From contig KV748261.1 in NCBI GenBank assembly GCA_001692895.1, positions 248,001 to 312,000 on the forward strand: a DNA stretch of 64,000 nucleotides, given 5' to 3'. Shown here piece by piece: positions 1 through 13,317 of the stretch. Under the pieces are notes generated by a model. That model was given only the letters and a program-made list of their open reading frames with translations, searched no databases and was not told the origin of the DNA. Numbering within the stretch: the stretch's first letter is position 1; every line of letters begins with the position of its first letter. A program made the position numbers and the translations under genes. This DNA is from Cenococcum geophilum 1.58 (Eukaryota; Ascomycota; Dothideomycetes; Gloniales; Gloniaceae).

Positions 1-1117
1 GTAGATAACTCTCTAAGTCTTTTATACCTCCTTAAGTAGGTACTAGGTAGCTCCTAGGAAGCCCTTAGCCTTAGCTAGGATATAAAAGATTTTATCTAGC
101 CTAGATTAAGCTCTGCTAAATCTAAACCTACCCCTAAAGGTTTCTAATATATTTATTAGTGGTTCCTTCTTATATAGCTTTTAAGAGCCTTACGGCAGCT
201 TCCAAATATCTATCTTAAAGAATGTTGGTTTAGGGCTCTTAACTTTCTAACCTTAGCCTTAGGGAAGCTCTAGCTATAGAGGTAGTATTAATACTAGTAG
301 CTAGTATATATTTCCCTATAAGGCTTAAGTCTTAAGTTAGTAGTTAGTTTAGATTACCTAAAGGGGTAGACCTACTTAGCTTATAGGTAGTTTATATACC
401 GCTACTATACTAATTATAGGCCGGTGGTCTTCCGGGAGGGTTTTAGTTAGTTCCCTAGTTAGATATATTAGTATATTCCTCTAGCATTTCTAGCTTAAGG
501 GAAGATCTTAAAGTCGCCTCTAGTACTTAATCTTTTAATTAGCCTAGGTGGGGCTAAAGGGGTTTTAGCTGCTTTTTAGTAGTATTATAACCGTCGTAAA
601 GAGTATTTATATTTTCTTTAGCGTTACTAGTAACCGTAGGTATGCGAGAGTCTTTAAGCTCCTAAAGTATCTAGGTATTAGGGCTTATTTATCTATCTTA
701 CCTAGAGGGTTATATTATTACAATCTCTTACTATTAGAGGGACCTTCCTATCTTTGCGCGACGGCTTTCTATAAGGTATCCGTGGAGTTTTCATTTAGGT
801 TATTATAAGATTTTAAGGGAGGATAGTAGTTGTAAATAAAAGATATAAATAAATAATCTGGTCCTTAAAGCTAACTACCCTTTTAAGAGGAGTAGAAAGG
901 GTTTATATATAAGGGGATTTTATAGATAGGGGGCTATAAGGACACGATTATAAAATAGGATAGATTAGTAAGAGAGACAAATCCTTAAGAAGGTAAGGCC
1001 TTTGGGATTGTGGAGACTATATACTACGGGCATGTGCTTTTAGTATGTAACTAGCGACTATCTAAAGGGCGTCTGAGGGTTGTCCTGAGGGCAACCTAAG
1101 GTGTCTATAATAATATC
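1..1117. repeat. RIP-degraded transposon remnant, class not settled
   Basis: AT-rich sequence full of stops in every frame, with very few CpA/TpG and many TpA steps. No coding frame survives. The minus-strand stretch just left of 1108 resembles the plus-strand stretch near 22855 (both read approximately CCTTAGGTTGC followed by a TTAGGACAA-like run), so the same degraded family, possibly an LTR element, occurs twice in opposite orientation. The element continues off the left edge of the window. Confidence 0.45.
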
Positions 1118-1249
1118 CCTTATATCTAGTATCTAAAACTATAGGGAAGTAATTATTAGCTATAACAAACTAATAGAGCTAGTAGAATGGCTCCGCCAGT
1201 CTAGCGAACCTTAGGCGCCCCTTTAGCAAACCCTTAATTAAACCCTCTA

Positions 1250-2260
1250 GGCCGTCGAAAACGGACTCTGCACCTGTACGTGGTGACGGCTACGAACCTG
1301 GGTCTTCGAAGTTCAGACCCAGAGCCAACGCAGAGACGTTGCACAGCGCGTGCAAGTAGGACCTGGTGGTTGTATGCGTCGTGGGGCGTAGTGAAAAGTT
1401 TTCANATGGGATGGTGAGATCTCGAAAACCACTACTGACGGTACCCCTTCACAATACAGCTACTAGTTCTCCTATTAAGCACCTGTGTAATCCAACGTGG
1501 ATAATGGCTCTCAAAAACATCCCCCGACCCCCAACAGAAAGCATCGACGACCTCACATCGACGAACGAGCGATCGCGAACGAACGAGCAACGAGCAAATA
1601 TACGGCCCCTCCTAACCCCCAGGGCGATCGCCCGCGGAGCATGCGGTCACTCGCCGTTATTTCTACCGAATACTACCTAGCAGCCTGGATTGCGACCCAC
1701 GGTTTTCCCTGTCTCCTTTCGACGGAGTGGTGACCCTTAGGAAGGGCCTAGCTGGGGCCTAGGTATAAAAGATACCCAAATACACAATATCCCGCTCGCT
1801 TATCAGTATTACGGTGGTTAGAATGGATGAATCCCCCTTACGCCTTCGATGGCCCTAGGGGGGGGGAGGCATGGCGTATATGGCAAAGGTCTACGAGAGA
1901 TAGCATATAGGGGATGGTTAAGATACGGAACACAAAGTATACAGCAATCGATTGGCAAGGCCTAGCTAGGGCGTAGTGAACCCTAGCTTTGGATAAGCTA
2001 GAGAAGGAAGCAGTGGTTCCCAAGGAGTTCGAACACCTAAGGAGGACAGGACGTAGCTGTAGGCCCGCAGGGCCGCTGCTACGGACGGACATGGCAAATC
2101 AGGGGTTTTTTATCCTACTGAGGTGGCTCAGAGGGTTTTTCCGTCCCCTACATTAATAAGGGTTTTCTTCTTGTCAACTTATAAGTTTCCCTTGTGTATA
2201 GAGTAGTCTGCGTGGGCCTAGATAGGATCCGTATCAGACGTTAATTAAAGATCTTACTAC
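1250..2260 (+). mobile_element. Composite retroelement with LINE-like 3' tail
   Basis: A 1.0-kb insertion in LINE copy A, flanked by a 15-bp direct repeat (TAATTAAACCCTCTA at 1235-1249 and 2261-2275). Its last 95 bp or so (from about 2158) resemble the LINE 3' end: they share GGGTTTTCTT, then an AGTAGTCYGCGTRGGCCTA-like run, then CAGACGTTAA. The rest is unrelated to the LINE, is clearly richer in G+C, and keeps many CpA and TpG steps, so it was barely touched by RIP. An inverted repeat CTGGGTCT/AGACCCAG lies near 1298-1323. No convincing protein is encoded; the short open frames have no recognisable domain. One base (1405) is ambiguous. Confidence 0.7.
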
Positions 2261-4483
2261 TAATTAAACCCTCTAACGGCTAAGCAAAATTAAAAATAAA
2301 TAAAACTCCTTTTATAGGCAAACCGTACCTAGGCCGCCGTAGCTACGCTCTTTAAGTATAGGGAACCTACCCCCCTTAAGATAATAATCGGGTATATAAT
2401 TATAATATAGCTAAATATAGAAAAAAATAGAGGGACTTAGGGGATAATTAGAAATAAAAGTTTCTATAGAGATTTGTAAAGAGGTCTATAATACTATTAT
2501 AGTCCAATATCTTAGGAGTAGAGATATTAGAGTTACTCTAAAGGACTAATAGATAAAGGAGTAAGCCGTAAGGGTAGAGGATAGGCTAGGAGAATATATT
2601 AGTATAAAAGTACTCTATAAAGATTACCTAGTTAAAGTCCTAGTGGCTCCTATAAGCCTTAGAGTAGAAAAGGGACGCTAAGCAGACAATGTAGTAACTA
2701 TATAAAATATAGTAAAATAAATAGAACGCCTTATATTAGGACTTAAGATTACCTAGCTTTAATAGCTTTAATAGAAAAAATATAAACTAAGTATATAATA
2801 AGAATAATAAGAGGATATAAGGGTTACTAGAAACTTACTAGGGAGACGCTAAATAAATATATAGCTCCCTTATTATTAGCGTATATATACTAGAAATATA
2901 AAAACTTCTTATCTAAAAAGGAGTAGTTATAGATAGCCTTATATATAATATAAGGTTCTATAACTATAGACTACGCCTAAAATAATGCTATTGCTATATA
3001 TAATAAGGATATACCTAATCCATATACGTAGTATAGGTGTGCTATAGCTACTATTTAAGCCCTTATAATATAAGACACTATATAAATTAAGACTAAATAA
3101 AATATATAAACTATTGCTAAAGCATATATAAGCGTAGAAGAGAGAAAACTATATTAAATATAGGACATAAAAGGCAAAGGCTTAATAGCTACGGTAATAA
3201 CTATACGCTAGGTTATATAAATAGAAACAATAGGCGATAAGCTATGGGGACGTAGGTACCTTCTTAGCGTTTCCTACCTTTAATACTAGGGGGCTAAGCT
3301 AGCTATCCTAAGCCTTAATAGGCTAGAAGCGACGCTGTATAATATTACTAGACTAAATAGGGATATAATAGTTATTATAGGATATAAGGGAGAGGACGCC
3401 CTATAGACAGCTATAGTAAGCTTAAGGCTAGGATAATTAAGAATTAGACTAAATATAGTAAATATAATATATATAGCTAGCCTGTAAGGGGTATATAGTT
3501 AACTAGTAAAAATAGGGGAAGAACTAAAGATAATAATAGATTTAAAAATAGAAGGGCTAGTAGGAATATAAGATATAGAAATAAAAAGCTTTATATAAAA
3601 TAAATAGTAGCTAGGGAGTAGATATAAGAGATAGAGGTTTTAAATATTTTAGAGAAAGTAGAAATAGTAGATGTAAGGAATAAAGAAGAGGCGAAAGACC
3701 CTTACTAAGAGTCCGCCACTTATCTATTATATAATATAACTACAGTAATATAAACCGCCGTCTTATAAGGCCCTTACTAGACAGTTTAGACCTAAAGAAA
3801 TACTATATAAGAGCTGTATTATAATACCTATATATAATTAATATACTGCCCCTTAGGGCTCTAGCTCCTATATAAACTAAAAGCAGCTATATATATATGC
3901 TTTATAATTAGCAAGGCTATTAGCCTAGCCTTATAGTCTTAGTAGGTAGTTAACCTAGGTATTATAGTTATTATAATCTAGATATATAGGGGACCTATAT
4001 AAATTATTAATATATATAACCCTAGGGTTATAGGGGTACTATAAACAGAGAATATTATATTAGTAATAAGCTTGTTAGAAACTAAAGATATAGAGTTTAT
4101 TCTATTAAAAGATATAAACCTTTACCTATAGTAGAAGGGCATCTATATTGCTGCTAAATATTAGGTAGAGTATTTACTAAAAGCTATAAATATCCAGGGC
4201 CTTAAGCTAGTTACCCCCCTAGGAGCAATTATATGGCAATAAGGCATCGCTAAAAGTATAATTAATCTTATATTTATAGACGAAGGCCTATACTAAAGAC
4301 TTGAAAGGTGTACCCCTAAAGAAGAATAGGCATATGCTTTAGACTATATCCCTATTTAGATATAGCTAAACCTAGATATTAAGGTATAACTAAATAGTAA
4401 AAAATACGTAATAAGGAAGCTTAAAATAGACAGTTTCCTTAATATAGTTAAATAATAACTCTAAGACTTAGAATAAATCTACC

Positions 4484-4751
4484 TGTTTATACTAACTTAA
4501 TAGCATAAGTGAGTTGTATCCACGGGCACGAAATACATGTAGTATTATATGCTTGTTTAGATGGTAACTGTCGATTATATAAAGCAGACTACGTGGTCTA
4601 TATACTAATGCACCTCCCCCCTAATTAGTTAGTGCTTTATAAGTGCACCAGACGCGTAAGTAAGTGGTTAGTGCACTGAACGCGTAAACGCGTACCTAGT
4701 GTACCGAACGCGTAAGTACGCGTTTGGTACAACAGGTGCTGTAATTATATA
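4484..4751 (-). repeat. Copia LTR (left copy)
   Basis: A 268-bp terminal repeat matching 10579-10846. It contains a run of short GCGTAA-containing direct repeats in its right half. It is preceded by target duplication CTACC. Confidence 0.85.
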
Positions 4752-7700
4752 CTAGCAGTACTTGAAAAATAAAACCACCTATATATAGCCTCTGTAATTG
4801 CTTTAATAAAACCATAGAATATAAAGGAAAATACATAGGAAATCTCCCCAAGGTGCCGTCTAGGCTGCCTTCTAAACGGTGCCTTAAGCTAGTTGTAAGT
4901 TCTGCTTACAGTCCGTAAAATGAACTGTACGGCCTTTTAATAAGCAGTAGACGAGCCATAAGTTAGATTTTAAGGGCCGCTAAGGCGCTAGTGCTAAGCG
5001 AACTAATGGCGATTTTCTATCCCGGGGATAGAAAATCGTAATTGGTTAATTTAACCACCCTGTAAAATTCGGTAGGTTACATAAGTCCACCAAGTTCCAC
5101 CGTAGCTTTTTACCATTTTCTACCTATACTATATAACGAGCCGTACGGCCTTCTAACGGGCCGTAGATATACTATAGGTGCTCCGTTAGTCCCGTTCTAC
5201 CTATTCTATAACTTTTAGGTTAAGCTTATTTGTGTTAATTAGGGTTTTAAGGGCTTGACACGGCTTTACCTTAGTTATAGCGTCCGCTGGGTTATCTCCG
5301 CTGCTAATTTATTTAACCTCCGTAATCTTACGTTGTTTGTAGGCCTAATATAAGCACATTAGGTTAACCATGAGCCTCTTCTCTTATGTTATACCTAGTT
5401 TAACTAGGTAGTTGTAAAGGGACTTTAAATCGGTGTATAAAACCAAGGGTAACTGCTCTAGTTATAGAATCTTCTGGACCATTAATTTAATTGTAGCTGC
5501 TATATTAAATTTATAAGCTAGTGTATATAGTTTAGAAGCTAGTACACTACGGGTTACTTATTTACACTTAATTGAAGACTAGTATAGTATATTTGCGTCT
5601 TAATTGCGGTCCGTAAGTACAATTATAAAGCCAATTTGTGATAATAGGTCTTTGTTATTAGCAAAGGAGGCGTCCGTAAATGCTAGTAGGCTAAGGGAAT
5701 TTAGGTCTAGTGGTATAAAAGTAAGTCCCCTTGCTACATTGTTAATTTGCCACTAAATGCGCTTATTAAGCTACTTAACATTTTCTTCTTGCGGATCTAC
5801 TGCCTGGGCCGCAAAGGATAAGTTATAGGTAGATTTAGGTTGGCAGACTGTAGCAATGTAGGCGCCTCTTGTACGCTGTGCAGCGTATTGGTCCTTTATA
5901 TTTATGGTCTTACGGGTCTCTTCGCGGGAACTAGTAAGGTCCGTAGGCTTTGCTGTAACGAGCTTTAGGTTTTAAGCTTGGCGTTTCTGAGTTAGCTTAA
6001 TTAGGTTGCCCTTTTGTGTAATTAGGCCTCTATTAAACTTAATCGGATTCTGCTTAGTTAACTACTTTTACGGCTTTGCTAAGAACTTGGCCTTTTATAG
6101 TTTAGTTTCTTTAGCGTCCATAAAGGTCTGGTCTACTAGGAATAGGGTATTATTTATTTAAAGTCTAATAATACTAAGGCCGTTTAATGGGCTGTATAGG
6201 AGGTAGGGGTTATAGGTCAACTGTTTTATTTTAAGCTTACTAACGTAATGCTAGTAGTATATTTTAAACTAGTAGTTCCTAGCTTCTAGTACTCCGTAAA
6301 GAGGTTTTATAACCTATAAAATTGTTCCTGGTTATAGGTTAAGCTCATAGGGTGGTTATATAAAGATGTCCCTACTTAGGTAGGTATTAGACTGCATATA
6401 GGCTTGCGAGATGTCCCGTAAGTATAGGGCTACGGGTTTAGTTTGCTATAGTCCCGGCGCAAGTGCAAGTATAATTCGTTAGCTAACTTGTTAAATTATA
6501 GGCGATTATATAAGGACTAAGTCCTTTCCCTTATTATTATAAGCTTATACAATAAGCCTTAATTTCTTAAAGGCTTTGTTAGTACTAGGGTGCTTAATCT
6601 TGTTAACGAAGCGTAAGTTAAATATACGGACGCCTTGCGGGATGTCTTTCTCTATTATAACTGTAAAGACACCCTTTTTAAGTAGTCCGTTAATCTTTTT
6701 ACGTCGTGAGTCCGTAAACGGGGTTTCCTGTACTAGAACTGATATATCCGTAGGCGGAGATTGCCTTGCGGATATTCCTACGGAGGTTAGGTGATTTTCT
6801 ATTACGGTGTTCTTGGTTATAGGGTGCTTTTAGGGGCGTCCTTGACTACGCTTTACGGTAGGTTTAGTAGGTTTAGTGGGTTTTTAGGGGACTTCTGGGG
6901 TAGGCAAGGGTGCTTCTAGTTTATTTGATTTGGTGGGTGCTTTTAGTTTGTCTAGTTTAACGGGTGCTTCTAGTTTGTCTGGTTTAACGTCATGGGTGTT
7001 TTTAGGCCGAAAGTAGGGTTTTACGGACGTGCTTCTGAAGCTGGTTAGCCCACTAGGAAGCTATACGCAGCACGTCTCGTTTTTTACGGCTAGTAGACGA
7101 TAAGGTCTATTCTAACTGCCGCTTTTACGCTATATAAGGACTTTAGAGTTAAGCGGGAGGTCGTGTACTAGGGTCGTGTTAGGTCCGTTGCGGTAGTATA
7201 GGGCGTTATTAATAGCTTGCTTGGCCCGTAGCTTAACTATTTTAGTTATTGCCTTCTGTATTGCAGCTGCTCGTTTTATAATAGACGGGGTAGAAGGGCC
7301 TAGGTTGCTTATTCTTAGGTAGGCTCCGTAAACTAAGAGGGTAGGTACTAGTCCGTTGGGGCTAGCGGTGTCGTTAATAGCTTTTACGGCCATCTATAAA
7401 GCCAGTTCCTTTTAGATGTCCTTATACTTGTCCGTAATGATCTAGTAAGCTCTTTGTAAGGCTAGGTAAGCTCGCTTAATAAGCCTAATAGACTAGTGCG
7501 CCTTAACTGGAATAGCTTTTGTTAATATAGCCATGGCCGTAGTATACTGCTGGAATTCCTTACTAATAAAGTTCCTACTGGCGTTGTGGGTGATATACTG
7601 CGGAGGTCTGACGTATGTGTCGATCTAGTAGGTCCGTAAAATATCCTAAGTGTGTTTTATAGATATATTTTGCAACTAACGGGCGGCTTAATAGTGGGTT

Positions 7701-10578
7701 ACCTCGTCGATTATATGTAATACTAGACTGCCGTTAATGTATATAATGTCTACGTATACTAAGTGGTTAAAGTTAAGGTCCTTATAAAGGGTGAACTTAA
7801 ATTGGCCTAGGGAACGTCCGTATTTCTGGTAGAAGGAGCAGTATTTAGTTAGGTGGTTAATTGCCTTTCTGTTAACGTTGTTATGTCTAGAGCGTTTAAG
7901 GACTTTATATAGCTTTTCGGCTGACGGGTGGCCGAAACGGCGGTATAGGCGGTGGATCTCCGTACTGGTAAGGTAGTATAGGTTATAGTCGAAAGATTCC
8001 TGAATGTAGGTCTGTAAAGTCTCTCCCTATATAAGGAACGGGTGTCTAAATCGTCGTGTAATTGGTAGGGTAATATGCTTGCTTCCTAGGGCAGTTATAG
8101 GGCTAATTAGGGTGTCCGTAACATTATTATAGTATATTTATAACCTGTCCATGTCTATAAGATAGAGTAGGAAGGGGGTGTCCGCTTTTACTACGTGGAA
8201 GTTAACTAGGCTAATTAGAGTCTTAACTTTAACTGATCTAATTAATGCGGTTAAGCCGATGCCGAATTGGACATTTACAGCCCTAGTTTACATAATATTA
8301 ATGTCCGTATTATCATTTGTGGTGGTCCTATATGCGAGGTATTATCTATAGCCTGTGGTAGACTTCTTAGAGGTACTTATGTCGATTATAATACCGTAGA
8401 ATTTCTTGGGGGTATAGCGTTTTATAGTGATATATGCAAATAGGTCCTGCTTATAATCTATAATATCCGTAATAGGGGTACTTATGGAATGGTTTTTGGG
8501 CGTAACTAAGTGTATAAAGGAACGGTTGGCTAATATGGTCGTAATATTAAAGGCTTAGCTGTCCGTAAAAGGTCTGAAAGTGGTTAAAAATGTCTTTAAG
8601 GTCTCTTGTTCCTAAGCGTCTGAGTTAAAGTTAATTATAAGGGCTTTTATTAACTTATTAGGGGGCTTTTCTACTTCCTTTCCTTTGTATTCTAAAATAA
8701 ACTAGTTAATACGGCTATTAAGTCTCTTTCTAGACTTATTACGTTCTTTCTAGGTATGCCTTATAGACCAACATTCTTCCTTACCATATACAAAGCACTT
8801 CTGGCTGGTTTATCTGCGGGGGTATATTTTTGTACGGGGGTTGTTATAGGGGTTACGGGTGGGACTTAGTTGGTATAGGTGCTGCTGGCGGTAGCGGTGG
8901 TCCGTAAAGTAGACGTCTAAGTCTATTTATGGATATTAAATATCCGTAATAAAGGCTTAAGTGCTGCCTGGTGGGTTTAAGACTTTATACGTTATAATAG
9001 AGGAGCGTAGGTCATTAATAAGGCTAGCTAAGGTATCTATAGGCTTATAGTAGGCGTACTTATAGGGCTCTACTTCCTGGTAGGCTGTAATAAGTTTATT
9101 GTGCAGGAAGTTATCTGTTTGAAGCTTGGTGTTAAGGCCGTGCTATAGGTGCTAAAGGTCTTTAATGAGAATTTATAGGCACTCTATAGTTGATTTTTCA
9201 GTGTTCTTATTAATTACGGTCCGTAGCTTGGTTATATTCCATTAAGTAAGAATATTACGCTTATATTCCGGTCCTTTAAAGTAGTTACGCGTAGCTTTGT
9301 ATAGCTTATTAAAGGGAACACTAAGGGGGTTACTCTTAAGGTTAGTGTAGTAGTGGTTAAGTGCTAGGCCGCGCAGCATAGTGGAGTAGGCTTGGCTAAA
9401 TTCCTGTTTAGGAATATTAGCCTTCTAATAGAGGTCCGTAAAGATAGTAAGTTTAAAGTTAAAGTTATTGTTTTTACTGCTATACTTGGATTCGTTGGTA
9501 TAGAGCTTAGCTAGGTTAGCTAGCTCCTTACCGTAGGTCTTTACTTAGGTAGGTTGCGGATTTGTAACTTATAGATCTGTAGCTTGTGGATATATAGCTT
9601 GCGGATCTATGACTTAAATAACGGGGGTAATTTGGTCCGTATTTTGGTTTATAGGGGTATTATAGTCCGTAATTTGGGTTACGGGGGTATTGTGGTCCGT
9701 AACTTGAGTATTAGGTGTACTTTGGCTAGTAAGATTAATTCTAATGCCACTTAGGTTTGTGGAACGAATTTGGTTAAATGGGTTAGCTATAAGGCTAGAG
9801 ATTCTGTTAAGTTTAAAGGAGGCAAAGAGGTTGCTAGTTTTAATGTGATTTAAGATTTACTCTTTAGTCTATTCCGTTTGGTCCTCTTTACGTAGTGTAT
9901 TGTATAGAGACCGTATAACAGTGACTTATTTATCCCTTTTAACCTATACGCCTTAGTAACGTAAAAGGGTTCGTAGGTTATGGATAGTAGTAGGGTTATA
10001 AGCCTTAAAAATAGCTTCCGTAAAGTCTATAAAGTCTTCCTTGTATTGCTTCTATAGGTCGTTATTTATAAGCTTAAAGTGTCTGTATTTAAGGATTTTA
10101 AAGCTAATGTAGTTGTTAACGTTGTTTGTAGACGTAACGTCGACGCCTTATCTCTACTTCTTTTGACCTTTGCTAACTTACTTGCTAATATCTGCTATAT
10201 TATAGTGTAGTGTGGTACGTAGCGGGTGGTAGCAGCTTATAACGGGTGGGGGAGGTCTTATAACGGTCCGTAAAATCGATTAATAGGTCTATAATGGTTT
10301 ATAGGAGGGTAGGGGGTTTCCGTAAAAGGTCTGAAGAGGTTTAAGGTTTAAGGGGGTTAAGGATAGGGGTTCCGTATAGGTCTATATTTGCGTCTATAAC
10401 TTCTAGTAAACCATACTAAGACTTAAATAAGTATATAGAGTTGGAGATAAGTCCGTAATCCCCGACTTTTAACCTTTTAGTAGGTCGTACTAGGAGTCTA
10501 AATAGGTAGTTGCTGTCGTGTGTATTGCTTGGGGGGAGGTGTTAAGTAATTGCTGATCTGTGCGCGCTTACTAATTAG

Positions 10579-10846
10579 TGTTTGTACTAACTTAATAGTA
10601 TAAGTGAGTTGTATCCACGGGTACGAAATACATATAGTATCGTATGCTTATTTAGATGGTGACTGTCAATTATATGAAGTAGACTACGTGGTCTATATAC
10701 TGATGCACCTCCCCCCTAATTAGTTAGTGCTTTATAAGTGTACCAGACGCGTAAGCGAGTGGTTGGTGCACTGAACGCGTAAACGCGTACCTGGTGTACC
10801 GAACGCGTAAGCACGCGTTTGGTACAATAGGTGCTGTAATTATACA
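10579..10846 (-). repeat. Copia LTR (right copy)
   Basis: A 268-bp terminal repeat matching 4484-4751 apart from a few transitions. It is followed directly by CTACC, the second copy of the 5-bp target duplication. Confidence 0.85.
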
Positions 10847-13317
10847 CTACCTAATACTAACTAAGTGAGGCTTACTAGCTACCCCTAAGAAAATTAATTA
10901 AAGACTAGAAAAAATCTAAGTAGTAATTAAAAGTAGGCTAAATGAGCACTGCGTAATCTTAAAACTAGGCCCCTATACGCGATATATATAGTTTTTATTA
11001 CTAGCTAATAATAAGTAAGAAGTAAATATATAGGTAGCTATAATCTTAAAAGTAAGAGATAATATAAAGATATAAGAAACAAGTTAAAGAATATCCTAAA
11101 AAAGACGTAAGAAATAACTGGAGATAGTTTATAAATAAGTATACTTTTAACCTAAGCCTCTCCTATAATAAGGGCCTTTGGGCTATAGTAAAATAGATAA
11201 AGAAAAAGGTAAGACGCTTAGTAAAAGAGTTATACTTACCGCCCCTATAAAGAGTAAGGGAATTATAAGCCACTAATAATAATAAGGTTTTTCCCCCAAC
11301 TAGCTCTAGTAAACCTTAGTAACATTATAGGTAAAATACTAGTAACTTATCTGTAGGCTAACAGCGATATAATAATAGAAGAAATAGCCAGAACTATTAG
11401 CCGCCTTTTAAATAATATAGTACTAGGACTAGATAGGATTCTAAATAAGGCTTTAAAGACCTATAGACTATTTATATTACCTTAGCTTGCAGATATAGCT
11501 AGAGTATACTTTATAATAGGCTACTACCCGCAACTTAGAAGATCTATAATAACGGTTATTTAATAAAAAGAAGGTAAAGTAGACTACTTAATCCTAAGAA
11601 GCTACTGCCCTATTACTTTAGAAAACGCCCTTAGCAAGATCTTAGAAAAGGTAAGAGCGGGCTATATAGTAGATACGGCTAAGAAATATACCTTACTACT
11701 ATAAAGCTAAATAGGGGCAAGAAAGAACCGCTTAATATTATTAGTACTTCTGTTACTTACTACTATTATTAAATCTACATAAGCTATATAAAGGGACTTT
11801 ATAGTATTAATACTTAGCCTAAATATTAGCGGCGCCTATAATAATATACCCTATAAGTGCCTCCTATATATCCTTAGGGTAAAGGGCTTCCTAGAATAGT
11901 TTATATAATTTATTTAAGGGGTTATAAATTAGAAGGAAATATTACTAGTCTTTAGCAGATACTAAAGCGCTCTTATTATAGTTATAATAGGAATACTATA
12001 AGGATTACCTTTTCCGCCTATACTCTTTCTTTTCTTTATAAGAAATTTACTTAATACCTTTAAAAAAGGGGCGACTTAGGGGATAGGCTTTATTAATAAT
12101 ACAAACCTAATTATATATAGGCTAATAGCTATAAAGAATTACAGAATACTAGAGAAAGCCTATAATATCTATATAAAATAAGCAAGACAATATAGAGTCT
12201 AATTCTTACTAAATAAATACTAGCTAATCCATTTTATAAGAAAACGCAACTAATCTATAGATCTTTAGTATATAATTTATATTTAAGGCTTTAAGGGTTA
12301 ACCAGTTTAAGGCCTAAGGGTATTAAAAGTATAGGTAGATAGTAAGCTCTAGTAGAGCCTATAAAGGCTAAGTATAGTATATCGCAATATCTAGGATAAT
12401 TAATTCTATATAGGGTCTATACTTCTAGAGGTTACGGCTACTATATATAGTAGTTACCTAGCCAACTATAATATATAGATCCAGTATTTGGGCCATTAAA
12501 GAAACTAAAAAAGGCCCCCTTAAATTACTTCTTAAACTACTTTAAAAGGTCTAAATAGTATGCCTCTAGAGTATAATAGACGGGTATAAGTAAACGGCTA
12601 TAGTACTGCTTAAAAAGGATGCTAATACTCCCCCTATAACTATATATTAAAGCCGCTATAATATAAAGGGTATAAAAGAAACGCAACTCTAATATTATAA
12701 AGTATATTAAGATACGCTTAAATAAACTATAAAGGAACTCTAGGGTACCCTATAGGAAAATAAGCCAATAACCCTAAAGTAGGGGAAATATATTAGAAAA
12801 ATAGGTAGAGATAGTAGAAGAAAAATAGTACTATATTAGGGCCTAGGCCTATATAAAAGAGAAAGGGATAGGCGTAAGAGGCTAGTAAAGATAATAGTAA
12901 GAGAGAGAAAGGAGCTAAAGTAGAGTATAAAAAAATACTAGAAAACTATCTACTGTAATATAATACTGATTAGACTAACACTAAAAAGTTAAATAGTAGT
13001 TAAAGATATAGAGACTAACTTAGGCAAAAGGAACTTAAGCTATAGTATAGTTAATACGATTAGGGGTAAATACTTAAGGGCTCTAAGAAGGCCTAATAAA
13101 GGTAAAAAATATAATAGTAATACTCTTAGGGACAGGAATAATAGGACTAAAAGATTAGCTTTACTAGGTAGGTATTTTAGTAGATAGCCTAAGGTACGAA
13201 TATAGCTAGCTAAGATAGATACTAAAACACGTAATGCTGCTATGCCCCTTATACACTAACTAAGAAATAATACTTTTAGTAGCTAATATAGAGAACTATA
13301 ATATACTACTCTTAATA

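Larger units (their letters stand above)
4484..10846 (-). mobile_element. Copia-type LTR retrotransposon fossil
   Basis: A complete-length but broken Ty1/Copia element, inserted in LINE copy A. The LTRs are 4484-4751 and 10579-10846, both 268 bp, with TG...CA ends, differing almost only by transitions. The target duplication CTACC lies at 4479-4483 and 10847-10851. The coding strand is minus: an open stretch at 7130-7393 resembles the region just after the integrase core of fungal Copia polyproteins. The element carries dozens of breaks and is not functional. It is younger than LINE copy A, which it interrupts. LTR divergence cannot be used as a clock because RIP has altered both LTRs. Confidence 0.85.

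Noticed and set aside
1250-1330. A tRNA-derived SINE head or self-cleaving ribozyme at the 5' end of the composite element
   Set aside because: The hairpin CTGGGTCT/AGACCCAG is real, but I could not fit A/B boxes or a known ribozyme core; a covariance-model search would be needed.
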